DNA of 64,000 nucleotides, from NCBI GenBank assembly GCA_964019415.1, contig OZ025882.1, forward strand, positions 2,706,427-2,770,426. Direction: 5' to 3'. Each line of letters begins with the position of its first letter. The first letter of the stretch is position 1. The position numbers and the translations under genes are program-made. The notes below the pieces were generated by a model, which saw only the letters and a program-made list of their open reading frames with translations, was not told the origin of the DNA and did no database searches. Source of the DNA: Ianthella basta. Taxonomy: Eukaryota > Porifera > Demospongiae > Verongiida > Ianthellidae. Shown piece by piece: positions 22,661-33,423 of this stretch.

Positions 22661-22740
22661 TGGATCTATGTACGTGCAAGCATTTGAACACATCACACTG
22701 CAGTAGCCACACTGAAAGGTGCATACCAACTACTACTACA

Positions 22741-22782
22741 ACAACAACAACACACACAAACACGCACACACACACAGTAATA
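22741..22782. repeat. CA-rich and CAA simple repeat
   Basis: Short (CAA)n then (CA)n tracts just upstream of the transposase relic. Confidence 0.8.
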
Positions 22783-22959
22783 CATGGCTCTGCAATATTG
22801 TAAAACGGTACATACGTAAATAGCCATTGGTCCTACCTTGGACAAGACCACATCTGTCTGGGAGACCTCATGGTGAAGGCCAGGAAGACAGCACAACAGA
22901 TAAGAATAGCCAATCTAGTTCTCCGCTGCATCCTCCCCCTTATCGCCAATAATGTCAGC

Positions 22960-23205
22960 CGGGTACCTGATTCATATCTTGGAGGTCGACGTCCAACATG
23001 GAGCGTCAGCGCTGTACGTAATTGTAACATTCGTTCCGCCATTTTTGTCAAAACCGAACCGAACCGTGTCAGACCACCTCCTCGAGGTAGTCCAAAATCG
23101 CACGGTTCGGTACAGTTCGTTTGCGTTCACACTTCTCTCCGGTACCGTACTGAACGCATTGGACCCGTCTGGCACGGATTATTTGTTGTAGTGTAAACAG
23201 GGTAA
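22960..23205. mobile_element. Probable Harbinger-type right terminus
   Basis: The end reads, from outside in, ACCCTGTTTACACTACAACA, then ATCCGTGCCAGACGGGTCC and GTACCGGAGAGAAGTGTGA. A close copy in the opposite orientation lies at 27491-27540. It abuts the transposase relic, so it may be that element's end. I could not find the matching left end near 21.0-21.6 kb. Confidence 0.5.
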
Positions 23206-23236
23206 AATACCCTGTTTACGCTACAACAAATAATCC
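23176..23236. repeat. Head-to-head palindrome of transposon ends
   Basis: A 61-base near-perfect palindrome: two copies of the ACCCTGTTTAC-CTACAACAAATAATCC terminus face each other across AAA. Confidence 0.9.
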
Positions 23237-23662
23237 GGGGTATACTATCCGGGATATACTATCCGGTGTAACAGGATCTCAGTTCCCCCGGAACTGGAAT
23301 CCTAGGACTGGAGGTCCCCCTCTAGGATTCCAGTTCCCCCCTGCGAAACCGTGTCTGCGGAACTCCTGTCCTAGTACGGGAGTTCCGCTTAAGAAGTCAG
23401 GTGGTGCTGAGAACGTAGCGGCGTTTCAGTTGTGCGCAAACCTACGTACAGCTACCTCAACGACCGGGTACACGTGGGCCGGCTGGGACAAAGTCTAAGT
23501 GGAACAATACAAATCAGTATACGTGATAGTAGACGCCAGGTTCTACAAAGATCGAAGACATATTTGTCTCCTCCTCTGGCCTTGCTTATAGCGTGTTTAT
23601 ATGTACAGTTTGAGATAGAGAGAAGATCTTGAAATGTAGGAGTAGTAAGTAAACTTACTTAA

Positions 23663-25107
23663 AGGTCCACTGTCACGGTTATACAAGTTGCCTTTATATG
23701 ATAGATTATCGTCTAAAACCACCGAAAATCACTGTTAGAGCGCTTCGAAATTCCCTGGTAGAGCGATAATGGCTCACTTCCGGAAAATCGGCCGAAGAAA
23801 TCCGCCATATTGCTGTGACGTCACAGTAGGCTTGCCGTACACTTGTGCTATGCTTGAACGTCTCACACGCCGTGTGGGAAGACAATCGCCGACTGGCTAT
23901 TCACGTCCCTCTTGCTGATGAACTCGCCCCGATGCATCACAAATGCGTTGCTGGAGGATGTAGTAGGGGCAGTGGAGGAATAGATCTATGGTGGAGGCAA
24001 CGGTCGCTGCTTCATTTCACAAAGAGCGATAGTCTGAAGAAGCGGTGGCCAGCAGCTGTTGGCAGGGTCTTTCTGCACTTGGTAAGACTCTCCCGTACGT
24101 TAGAGCGCCTTTCGGATTGCGACTGATGCCCTACCTGCCATTTCGCTGTTTCTTGGTGTAAATATTCTAGCAATAACCACTTTGCTCACTCTAGTACATC
24201 CATCAGAATCCGAATGGCGCTTTAACTTACAGGAGAGTCTTTCCTAGCACAGAGAAAGCCAATCGAGAAGACGACAAATCGCTACAAAGGACGAAAGGGT
24301 GAGTAGTAGCTTTAGGACGACGAAAAAGGCGTCCCAGGGCCATTTCGATGCCCCCACCTCCTGGTGTTCTGCGCAGCTGTTCTCGGTAGAGAGCAGGGGA
24401 CGGTATTTCCTCTGAAGTCAGAACCTTTTGCTGCGACCAGAGCTTGTGTGTTCCCTACTGCCTAGCAAGTAGGAGTGGAGAGATGCTGACGCCTCGCGAT
24501 GTGCGAGCCAGTGACCTGAAATACGTGCCGAGTGCTCCGAAATATGTTTTCGGCACACTTCGTATTTCAGCTGTTACGCCTTGTAGGAGGTGACAAATCA
24601 GCTCTAGGATAGTGTACCATCTCTGTTTCGTATGCTCTTGTAACAGTCCAAGAATGGTGCGAATCGGCGTTTGTAGGGCTGAGAACGGGCGTCACCCTAT
24701 TATTGGTCGTGTCGCAAAATTGATGTCGTGCCGTACGGCTGCGCAACCCGCATGCCCAGATCTATTTCAAAATCAGCAGGGGCATCTCCTTCATTGTATC
24801 AAGAAGTTTCGCCTTCATCTTAAGATAAAGACTCGCAGGAGATAACGATTTCTTGTTCAGTCCGTTGCCTGGCCTACTCTCCTCCATACTTGTGCAAACA
24901 TTCCGGAGCCTACTGTGACGTCACGACGTTTCAGCATTGCTGCCACCGGAAAACCGGAAACGCCCACGCATAATTGGTCTTTTTTGCAACTTTGCGCCCT
25001 CGTAACTCCCCCATCGTGAGGCAGAGCACACTGAAATGGGTATCATTGAAGATGTTTCACAAAGCACTATCAATATAAAAACTAAAAAAAAATGTGACAG
25101 TGGACCT
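23663..25107. mobile_element. Element F: TTAA-flanked transposon (Kolobok/piggyBac-like)
   Basis: The inverted ends AGGTCCACTGTCAC and GTGACAGTGGACCT are flanked on both sides by TTAA (23659-23662 and 25108-25111), the target choice of piggyBac and Kolobok elements. It is 1445 bases long and inserted in element D. It carries a THAP-like coding exon near its left end, which favours Kolobok. A hairpin (CTGAAATAC...GTATTTCAG) lies at about 24517-24571. No catalytic transposase region is visible. Confidence 0.75.
23932..24090 (+). CDS. THAP-like zinc-finger exon inside element F
   Basis: From an ATG, reading gives MHHKCVAGGCSRGSGG, then SLLHFTKSDSLKKRWPAAVG. A Cys-x4-Cys pair close to the N-terminus followed by a hydrophobic-Phe segment, basic residues and Trp matches the first half of the THAP DNA-binding domain. 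The later Cys and His ligands are not found and would sit in another exon. A donor-like GTAAGA follows HL. THAP domains are known at the N-terminus of Kolobok transposases, so this is probably a remnant of one rather than a host gene. Confidence 0.45.
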
Positions 25108-25913
25108 TTAAAGTAGACGGCAGCTGCAAGCTAGCGCACTTGTTATTGTGAATGGTTGTTATCACCATATTCAGCTGACCATGGCTCTGCACTGACTGAA
25201 AATCATAATTCATGCATGCAGTAATTATTTGTGGATTTTCATTGTCCCAAATAAGCCACCAATTTTGGTAGTAATAATCCACCACCCATGTATGATGGTC
25301 CATTACCACCATGCTTGGTGGTTCATTGCCACCAAAGGTGGTGGTAACAGTACACCAGTAAATAGCCATGCAATCCAGCTTGGTCTAATTCCAATTTCAA
25401 TCAGGTTCAATACAAAATACAGTAAATGGCTTTAATACCATACTATTCACAACTGTATTATATGTACAAAATGCATGTTTATACTTCAGAATCAAACACA
25501 AAAATGGGGAACACACATTCCACCTGGCAGACACATGCACAGCTGCATATAGCTGTTGACTTGGTTGGTCCAGATAGCAAGTTCATCCGCCTCACAATGC
25601 AGTGTGCAGTGTGCCAGGAGAACAATCTAGCTGATTCTCCCCATTGCCACAAGCTTCAGGCACTAGACGCTGCATGCAGACCATACAGTACAGATGGTAG
25701 ACCATGAAATGTCACATTTACTTATGTAAAGGACAAAGCTACTCGGGCATGTATGTACTGCAGTCTCTGCTGCAAAATGTGGAGTGCAAGAAGGAACACA
25801 AGCCATGCAGCTAGCTATAAAGTATAGCTATACTAGCATGAGAACACAACTTAAGGATAACAGCATGAGAAGAGAATCTACAACTTACAACAAGCCACAA
25901 ACAGCCATCAGTT
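25108..25913. other. Remainder of element D body
   Basis: No recognised domain. There are CCACC-rich short repeats near 25255-25340, and an open stretch at 25426-25707 that matches no family I know. Confidence 0.4.
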
Positions 25914-26165
25914 TTGACTCAAATTCCAGTGCAATCTGCAGTTTGGCACCAGGTTGGCTTGGATATCATTGGACCATTTACAAGAAGTAAACATGGGAAT
26001 CTGCAAGTAGATACAAGGCAAGAAACTGATGTCACTGTGGCACATCTCCAGACACTCTATGAATTATATCTCGCACATGCTAATACAGTGACCATACAAT
26101 ATAATGAGAGTGACAAAGCTTGGAGTATACCAGGTGGAAAACTAATTAAAATGGGAAACCACTGA
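25914..26165 (+). mobile_element. Integrase fragment of an LTR-type retroelement (fossil)
   Basis: A short stretch resembles the start of the catalytic core of LTR-retrotransposon integrases (WHQVGLDIIGPF). Only this fragment remains and it is clearly broken. It looks old. A relative domesticated from such an integrase is also possible. Confidence 0.5.
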
Positions 26166-26234
26166 AGATGACAGTAAACTTCTGCAGACTAAAGATGTAC
26201 TATGAATGTAAAGACAAATTACCATGCTACTGAC

Positions 26235-26405
26235 ATCTGCCAACACCACCGCCAAACCTTCATCTAATCCCAGCAAGTCCACTCTCCCCAAGACACCACT
26301 TGCCCCACCACTGCTACACCTTCATTCTCTCCTAGCAAGTCCACCCTCCCCAATACACCATCTGCCACCAAAACAGCCAAACCTTCATCCTCTCTCAGCT
26401 GTAAC
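26235..26405. repeat. Minisatellite, about 68-base unit
   Basis: Two and a half C-rich units sharing CAGCAAGTCCAC, CTCCCCAA and ACACCA. Confidence 0.6.
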
Positions 26406-26663
26406 TAGCTAATAGCAACATTTTAAGCATATACTGCGACCAACTATTACTTAGCTACCTGTATAGTCCTGTAATGAGCAGAATTGCGATGTCCTAAATA
26501 TCTGGGACGCCTGTTTGCATGTGCAGCGCTCGTATTAGAAGGCTGGAAGCCAATTCCCCAAGGATAAGAAACGGTAGTCATCATGGAGAGCCTGCCAAGT
26601 AGCTAAGGCACTTGAATCCCAAAGTCGCCAGTCACTGTGGAAGAACACAACGACTCCCCTAGC

Positions 26664-26888
26664 AGCGCCTGACATGGGGGGGAACTGGTATCCTAGCGGG
26701 TGGAACCACGGTCCTAAGCGTCAAACCCAACGGGGAACTCGAATCCTAAGGCGGAACCCATGTCCTAGGAGGCACGTTCCGGGGGGGGGGACCGTAATCC
26801 TAGGAGCCCAGGTCCGCCGGAACCCGTATACTAGGATTGGGGTTCCAGGGGGAACTGAAATAGAGGGGAACTGAAATCCTGTTACACC
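26664..26888. repeat. Right subterminal repeat array of element D
   Basis: About eight degenerate units of around 20 bases in tandem: GGAACTGGTATCCTAGCG, GGAACCACGGTCCTAAGCG, GGAACTCGAATCCTAAGG and so on. GGAAC and ATCCTAGG are kept while the four to five bases between them vary. Confidence 0.85.
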
Positions 26889-27459
26889 GGTGTCACGGTT
26901 TATTCAATCCCCCCAGGATACTTCATCCCCCGACTTCGAATTTCTGAGTATTTCTTAACTCTTTTTGGTGTGTTTCACCTCGAGGGGTTGTTCTGACAGC
27001 CATCAACCCTGCTTTGACAAGCAGTAGCTAAGATTCAGACCGTTTCATGCTCCTCACATGCTCAGGCTGTAGCGTCGATGTACCTGCACATCGATGTCCA
27101 CCAGTTTGCGAAACTGCACGCCGTATTGCTACTCAAACACTTCTGCTCGTTGTAGTAGTGCCCTCTTGACATTCTTCGAGAACCCAGAGGACTACACAAG
27201 CATCCCAGCCATGGTAGAAGGACAAAAACCTCACCGCGGTCGTCAGTTAACAAGATCGATGTGGTCTTCTGCAAGGACTGCGAAGGAAGTGCAGGGTTCG
27301 CAGATATCATCACCTAACAGTCTCTTCTGGTAGTGGTAAGTCTCATCCTGCAGCAGGGTGCATTTTACTAGCTTCTATCAGCATTTCTGTGTCGTTTAAC
27401 CAACCTTCGGCTACCCGGGGGGATACTATATACGGGGGGGTAAAATAAACTGTGACACC
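26889..27459. mobile_element. Element E': 571-base MITE with GGTGTCAC ends
   Basis: Left end GGTGTCACGGTTTATTCAAT followed by CCCCCC; right end GGGGGGG then TAAAATAAACTGTGACACC. The inverted ends are about 25 bases. Sequence just inside has ATACTTCATCCCCC and GGGGGGATACTATA units, comparable to the array in element D. No coding capacity is recognised. Confidence 0.7.
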
Positions 27460-27490
27460 AGGACCTGTAATCCGGGATAATACAGGGTAA

Positions 27491-27900
27491 ACCCTGTTTA
27501 CACTACAACAAACAATCCGTGCCAGACGGGTCCAGTGCGGTATGCACACCCCCTACAGAAGAGCTGTATCCTGGTGGCAGCCCGGCAGCCTCCTTTTCAT
27601 CGGGTGTGGAGCCTAAAGAAACTGTGGAGCGAGGAGATACCGGACGAATATCCTCTCCTGTCAGACTGTGGGAGGCTCTGGTGCGCGTACTATGTCCTGG
27701 ATGTATAGCTATAGTATACACAAATAGTTTCACTGCAATGAGTATATATCTCATGATCAGGTAGCCCGATGTAGGGGTCATTTGTTCGTAATCGGCCGTG
27801 GTGAGACAGTTGATAGAACCACCACTAACAGATTTCCTCACATCGCACTCCTTGGTCCGGGAGACCCGACCGTCGCGCTCGCCACACGACACGGAATGAT
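27491..27900. mobile_element. Second Harbinger-type terminus
   Basis: ACCCTGTTTACACTACAACA followed by ATCCGTGCCAGACGGGTCC mirrors the terminus at about 23150-23205 in inverted orientation. The far end of this element is not found, so the limit at 27900 is arbitrary. Confidence 0.45.
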
Positions 27901-27907
27901 CGAGCCT

Positions 27908-28156
27908 CTACACACGGCGTTTCCAGGTCAACACGGCTCGATAGCTAACATTGAATGAGCTGGAGCGGGCATGGAAGTTGGTGTAAGAATTCCAAACCAT
28001 TGCTGAGATTCTAGAGACGGTGTCAGAGTGAATAATATTATACTCTATCCCCGGGAACACTGTGTCCCCCAAACAATACGGGCGCCAGATCTCAGCCGTA
28101 ACCTGGCTGTTTCTCTCAATTCTTGCTCCGTATACCCAGCAGGAAAATATCAACAT
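27908..28156 (-). pseudogene. Possible antisense ectodomain fragment
   Basis: Minus-strand reading gives FSCWVYGARIERNSQVTAEI, WRP and DTVSRIS. This resembles the F-x-C...W-x-x-G...Q-I-W-R-P core of ectodomains A and B, but the match is weak and short. It could be a relic of a related gene on the other strand. Confidence 0.2.
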
Positions 28157-28428
28157 AGTGCAGCTGTCAGAAGCCAGAGTGGCATTCTCCTTGAGAAGCT
28201 GTGGCGAAAAATGTTTCTTGTCGATCGGACCGATGGCCCATAACTGCGGACGGTGGCACGTTCAAACCAATGGGTACTATATGCATGCATCGGTAGTCTT
28301 TCATGGTGCAGTGTTGTGGAGAAAGTACTATGCTCCTGACTATACTCCCCTCATCCCATTAGCCCTACAGCTTCTACAGCAGAACCCGCCAACTCTTGAA
28401 CTGTCATTGACTACTGGTTGGAGCCACT

Positions 28429-28606
28429 ATGTCGGACCAACACTCTGCCATCATTGGAGGCATCTTTGGAGTAACTGCCATTGCATGTGTAGCTCATACG
28501 CTGGCAATGTGTGTTGTCTCTGCTGTGCTTTTAGGAAGGGAGTACAAAAGGAAAAAGGATAATGAAAAGCCTAAGGCATGGACAGTAACATACCACAAAG
28601 ACAGTG
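28429..28606 (+). CDS. Gene B: membrane-helix exon (gene A type)
   Basis: The reading SAIIGGIFGVTAIACVAHTL, AMCVVSAVLLGREYKRKK and WTVTYHKDSG ends at donor G|GTGAGA (28606/28607). It is the paralog of 565-837: the helix end AMCVVSAVL, basic residues, then TVxYxKDxG. The stalk upstream is not open in this frame (a TGA about 12 codons before), whereas the gene A copy is open, so this copy may have lost its stalk through a frame change. The coordinates start at the first Met for convenience; the true exon start is unresolved. Confidence 0.5.
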
Positions 28607-29054
28607 GTGAGACAATAGTTTATATTATAGAGCTGTAATTTTCAAGGAGGTTAAACTGAGGTTTAGTATATGGAGAACGAGGAGGGAGAAGCATGGAAAC
28701 AAAATTTCATGTTCCTGAGAGATTTCAACTTCCCATGTTTACCCCAAGTCAATTATTGTACTAAGACACTTCATTCTCTTAACGTAGAGTTGTATATGAC
28801 TGTAAAATGCAAACCACCTGAGAACAGTTACTTTATGTCAGTCCATAAGGAGTGCACACAGGAGAGCGACTTCTAGCTACATATACTGATAACCTGGTGA
28901 TCTATTGATGCATGATTAGTATATAAATAATGTAAACAACTATTGCAATACTTCTGCTGACTGTGTGTATGCACACCAACCGGTACTATAAAGGTGATGT
29001 AATGCAGTGTATATAGTATCTTAGGAATGACTTGTGTTACTTGTACATGTGCAG

Positions 29055-29153
29055 ATGCAGAAGAGGTACAGCTGTTCAAATGTAGACCTGATACTAATTC
29101 TGATGGTGCTGTAGTAAATAATGGACACACTGGCTACAGTGGACAAGACTCAC
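29055..29153 (+). CDS. Gene B cytoplasmic exon (HTGYS type)
   Basis: A 99-base phase 1-1 exon encoding DAEEVQLFKCRPDTNSDGA and NNGHTGYSGQDS; donor GTGAGC. It is homologous to 3938-4033, with the C-terminal GHTGYS conserved and the N-terminal half diverged. Confidence 0.6.
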
Positions 29154-29290
29154 GTGAGCCCTGAATGTATATTAACCACTTGACAATGTCTTATGTAAGG
29201 ACAGCAAGCATGGTTTGACTAATTATGAAGCTACAATTCCTGACCCACATATGTAACAATTCTGATGTACTTTGTATTGTTATGCAATAG

Positions 29291-29757
29291 ATGAATACGT
29301 TAGTAGCCCAGAAGCTGCTTATACACTGCCAAGCCGTCAACTGCATTCATAGGTGTAGGAACCAAGGGGGCACCAGGGGCACGTGCCCCCCTTGAAATTA
29401 AAGATTTGAGAGTGCCCCCCTTGAAGATTGACATGTTTGGAAACATTTTCAGTGCATTGTTTTGAATACTCAGTCAGTATACTGTATATTTCAGCAAATA
29501 ATGTCACTTAATGAAGAACTAACCTTCATCTTTCCCAATAAATGAGATATATATGTGCCTGGACATTGGCTAGTCTCGTGAGCCAAACCACCATTTGTTG
29601 CCTATAATGTAGGCATCCAAATGGCGGTCTAGCTCACAAGAATAGACATTGGCCCACTTTATAGTATGAAAGTGCCCCCCCCCCCTCCCCCCCCCCCCCA
29701 TCCTGAATTGTCTTCCTACACCCATGCTGCATGTATCATCAGAAAATGTTGCTCAAG
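29291..29757 (+). pseudogene. Gene B YVNPE-type exon split by a transposon
   Basis: The acceptor (caatag) and first 20 codons (DEYVSSPEAAYTLPSRQL) match the gene A exon at 4176-4253. The last codons and donor (GCTCAAG|GTAAAC) also match. Between them lies a 371-base hAT-like insertion, so the exon as it stands cannot code through. Skipping it would keep frame because neighbours are phase 1. Confidence 0.7.
29352..29722. mobile_element. hAT-like MITE inside a gene B exon
   Basis: Perfect 10-base inverted ends GGTGTAGGAA / TTCCTACACC. It has a palindromic GGGGCACGTGCCCC near the left end and a long C run near the right. The target-site duplication is not cleanly resolved. It is non-coding. Confidence 0.7.
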
Positions 29758-30462
29758 GTAAACTTATGCAATTCCTCATTCAGTGCTCATGCACTCTCTA
29801 AAAATTACTATATGCACCTATAGAGGCAGTACTGGCTACTACACTGAGCATAGCCCAAACACTGTCATTCCTAGATTATTATGGCTAGACTCTAACTGAT
29901 GAAGAGCCCCTTGTGCTGTTTTGGCCATGCACTGGCAATGAAAGCTTCTATATAATTATAATTGTCAATGATATGTCACCAATAAAATTGCATTCTTGTG
30001 TGCACGTGTATGTGGGAGGGTGAGAGGGGCTCACAGACTTGCGCGCATCTGCACTCCTGTCAAGCTGGTACTGTAAGTGTGACAATGTATGAATGTGTGA
30101 AGTGACTTTCTCATGAAGCAAAGGCTGTCTGAAACTATTACTATAATTATAGTTTGTAACATTTTTCTCCGCACCTGCACTGTTATAAAAATACATTATA
30201 TCAACCAAACAGAATTTAAAGGCTTGCAAAACTTCATCAATCCAGTATTGTGCTTGCTTTGAATTATAGCATATGCACCAGCATATCACACTAAACCCTT
30301 AGTGACATTACCTTTCTGCAATTGCATTGAGATCATAACTTGCTTATATTTAACTCATTGTATGAGCATCTTATTATGCTTTTGTTGTTTCAGTGATTGC
30401 CAGTTGTTGAAGTGATAACCAGGTAATGTATGATTTGGGCCCTGCCTCTGTGCCTTCTGTAG

Positions 30463-30519
30463 GGGAATACCCTGGGGAACTTGAAGCCACACTGACATAT
30501 GAGTTAATGGATGACAATG
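30463..30519 (+). CDS. Gene B short cytoplasmic exon (MDDNG)
   Basis: A 57-base phase 1-1 exon encoding GEYPGELEATLTYELMDDNG, with two codons more than the gene A copies (5267, 6349, 7491). The donor is G|GTGACT. Confidence 0.5.
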
Positions 30520-32010
30520 GTGACTGCATATTGCACAATTTCTAAAGTGAGAAATAATACCCCTAGTATACAGAAACTGTAGGTACACTTAATTGCATAT
30601 ATGGCAAGTGGGAATGTACGTACATCATGAATCTGTCAGAGATGTGAATAATTAAAAAAATCAATAATAATTATGAAATTTTATTTTGAACAAGTTAGGT
30701 ATGGATGGCTAATAATATGAAGTCTAATTTGTACTATTTCAGTTCATACACAAATACTTAACACTTGGTATTGATCATTTAATGGCTATGCCGCATAAAT
30801 GAAAAGAAAGAATCAAAATTTTCTACAAGAACTACTAAAGATGTAGGGCTGGCACAAAAAGGTACAGAAACAAGGAAAGGCTACTACACAATAGAGCATT
30901 CACCATTGTCCCTACATGCAAGAGTGTAGTACTTTCCATTTGTGACCAACCCACCTGTCAGGCCACTTGAAATATCATGCCAGACCAAGCTCCTTGACAT
31001 CAGCTAGAGACAACCTTTAGATTGATGACTGCGATGTAGGCTGCTCTGTTTCAGCTGTACATACATCTACTGCTGCCTCAGTATGGCTAGGTGGTCCACC
31101 AGACTGCACCCTTTTACTGCACCAATATTTAACTTACTACTCTCTGTTAGGATCTCAATGCGGAACAGTTGGTACAAGGTGACATACGTAGCAGAAGACT
31201 TACCTCATGATTTGAGGAGATTATATAACCACCTCTGCAAGAATTCAGCTAGTTGGGTTGGTGTCTGTGTTCCAGCATATTGACCCTGAAAACAGATTGT
31301 ATAAAGTGAAATAAGCATCCCACTCTGCCTAGTAGAACTTCCACAGTGATCATGTGCAATGAATTCTACCTGCTCTGTTTTCTCATATCTACAAACTCTG
31401 TTGTATCATCTGTCCTAGTAAAGGTGGGGCTGGTGGAATGGCTCCAATCTAAACCTTGGGGCACTCATATATAGTAGCAAGGGAAGTAGCTATCCTCTTT
31501 GTGATGCTGAGCTGTTGCTGTAGGCGGAAGTAATGATTCTCAGCTGCTTCCATGATTTACAAGCATTCCTTCCTGGTCACGAACTCCAGGGACATGTGGT
31601 GCTCATTTTTAAAGATCACTCAGAACTTAGCTTGCTTTATTTCATCAGTTGCAACCACCTGGTCATCAAGTATAAGAGAGGGAAGGTTTACAGTGGCTAG
31701 GGTGACATCCTGCCATTCCCCTCACTTTATGGGAAAATATGGTAGTGGCACCATCTCCTGTTAGACAAGACTATTACATGTGGAGTACTGTTAGCCATAT
31801 GTCTTTACTTGTCACGCGTACTGTTAAGTTTGAGTGCATTCTGTAGAGTGATCACAATGTGAGAATAAATAATTATGCAGAAGAACATGGGAAGCAAACA
31901 GAGAGAACAATTATCTAATATGGATTTGTCACACTAGTACAGGCAAATCCACATGTTTGAACAATAATTTCCTCATTTTATGATGTGAATGGCACATCCG
32001 TCTGCTGTAG
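30520..32010. other. Intron with a K-family fragment and junction to duplicated block
   Basis: About 30815-30930 matches the left arm of foldback family K. From about 30937 onward the sequence is a copy of the gene D intron at 50743-51983. The gene-D-type membrane exon is absent here, so the junction near 30935 marks where a gene-D tail was joined behind a gene-A-type gene. Confidence 0.7.
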
Positions 32011-32124
32011 GTCATCCCCCTCCAGAGGCCAGTACTGTCATGAACATGGAGCACAACCCATCCATCAGTGCAGTCCAAGGAGGATTGGTAATGGAGGCTA
32101 ACCCTGCTTATGAGCAAACTAGTG
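32011..32124 (+). CDS. Gene B tail exon T1
   Basis: A 114-base phase 1-1 exon, acceptor ctgtag, donor GTAAGT. It encodes ASTVMNMEHNPSISAVQGGL, then VMEANPAYEQTSG. The first motif is NPSI where paralog 51984 has NPSY; the second (NPAY) is intact. Confidence 0.7.
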
Positions 32125-32361
32125 GTAAGTGACACAACAATTCCTCACAGTCATGTGGTAGACAATGTTTTACACCAGATGACATTTAATGGCTATGCTA
32201 CTACTCACAGTACCCCAAATCAGTCAAAGCACAATTAAAGGGGAACACGGCACATTGTTCATATCTAGACAAAATTCTAACTCTACATTTCCGTACATCG
32301 TAAACAGAACCTTTCACAAATGATTACTTGTCAACTTCACTGTCCTATGTATATGCTGTAG

Positions 32362-32508
32362 GTCTTTCAGAAGCAAACACAGTTGTGAATATGCAGGCCA
32401 ACCCATCCTATACTCCAATGGAAGATGGAGTGACACTGGAACCAAACCCTAGCTACTCAGCCATGCAAACAGTCTCTGTCTATGAGCCAATCAATGACAA
32501 AGGAAAAG
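32362..32508 (+). CDS. Gene B tail exon T2
   Basis: A 147-base phase 1-1 exon encoding NMQANPSYTPMEDGVTLEP, NPSYSAMQTVS and VYEPIND. It has two NPxY motifs and a third Tyr. The donor GTTGGT is weak. If unspliced, translation ends two codons later (KGKGW, TAG), so this could also be a last exon. Confidence 0.65.
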
Positions 32509-32885
32509 GTTGGTAGACCATGATATAGACTTTAATGTGGTGCTCATTTCTATAGAGTTCATTTAGCAGTTGCTTCATGTCATCAGTTGCAACCACCTGG
32601 CCCTCAAGTATAAGAGAGGGAAGATTTACAGTATCTAGGGTCACATCCTGCCACTTCCCAGTGCCAACATCTCCTGTTGGACAAACTAATATTTGTGGAG
32701 TGCTGTTATAGTTAGAGTGCATTCTGAAGAGTGATCACTATGTGCATACGCAGAAGAACATGGGCAGCAAACAGGGAGAGCAATTATATATATTTAATTA
32801 AACCTACTGGTACAGGCACCTCCACATGTTTCAACTGATAATTAGCTCACTTTAGGACATGTATGGCACATTTGTCCTACTGTAG

Positions 32886-32999
32886 GTCATCCCCCTCCAG
32901 AGGCCAGTGCTGTCATGAATGTGCAGCACAGCTCACCCTACAGTGCAGTGCAAGGAGGACTGGTAATGGAGGCTAACCCTGCTTATGAACAACCTAGTG
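32886..32999 (+). CDS. Gene B tail exon T3
   Basis: A 114-base duplicate of T1 encoding ASAVMNVQHSSPYSAVQGGL, then VMEANPAYEQPSG. The first NPxY has become SSPY; NPAY is kept. Acceptor and GTAAGT donor are intact. Confidence 0.7.
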
Positions 33000-33276
33000 G
33001 TAAGTGACACAACAATTCATCACAGTCATGTGTTAGCCAATATAATATATAATATATCACACTAGAAGATCCGAAGTTTTAATAGATATGCTATATGCAA
33101 CTTCTAAATTGATCAAAGCATACTGATAGAAGGAAAACATGTCAAGCATTATTTCATTTCTAGACAAATCTCTAATTGTACTTTTCTGTACACCTTAAAC
33201 AGTACCTTCCACACCTGATTACTTGTCAACTTTATACTATCCTCCGTATATGCCCTATATATAATTTATGCTGTAG

Positions 33277-33423
33277 GTCATTCAGAAGTAAACACAAATG
33301 TGACTATGCAGGCCAACCCATCCTATACTCCAATGGAAGATGGAGTGACACTGGAGCCAAACCCATGCTACTCAACCATGCAAACAGTCTCTGCCTATGA
33401 GCCAATCAATGGCAAAGAAAAAG
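33277..33423 (+). CDS. Gene B tail exon T4
   Basis: A 147-base duplicate of T2 encoding VTMQANPSYTPMEDGVTLEP, NPCYSTMQTVS and AYEPINGKE. Two NPxY motifs. The donor is GTACTA, weak at position 4. Confidence 0.65.

Larger units (their letters stand above)
23265..26888. mobile_element. Element D: DNA transposon with subterminal repeat arrays
   Basis: Inverted ends GGTGTAACAGGAT(C/T)TCAGTTCC. Inside each end is an array of about 20-base units with consensus GGAAC-NNNNN-ATCCTAGG: a few units at 23277-23400 and about eight at 26664-26880. The 3.6-kb body contains element F, an old integrase fragment and a short minisatellite. No transposase of its own was recognised. No target-site duplication is visible, because element E' abuts its right end. 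Confidence 0.65.

Noticed and set aside
26664-26888. Short regular repeats considered as a CRISPR array
   Set aside because: Units are degenerate, about 20 bases, without unique spacers, and lie at the end of a transposon in an animal genome.
29352-29722. GGGGCACGTGCCCC palindrome considered as a regulatory E-box site
   Set aside because: It lies inside the end of a hAT-like MITE and belongs to that element.
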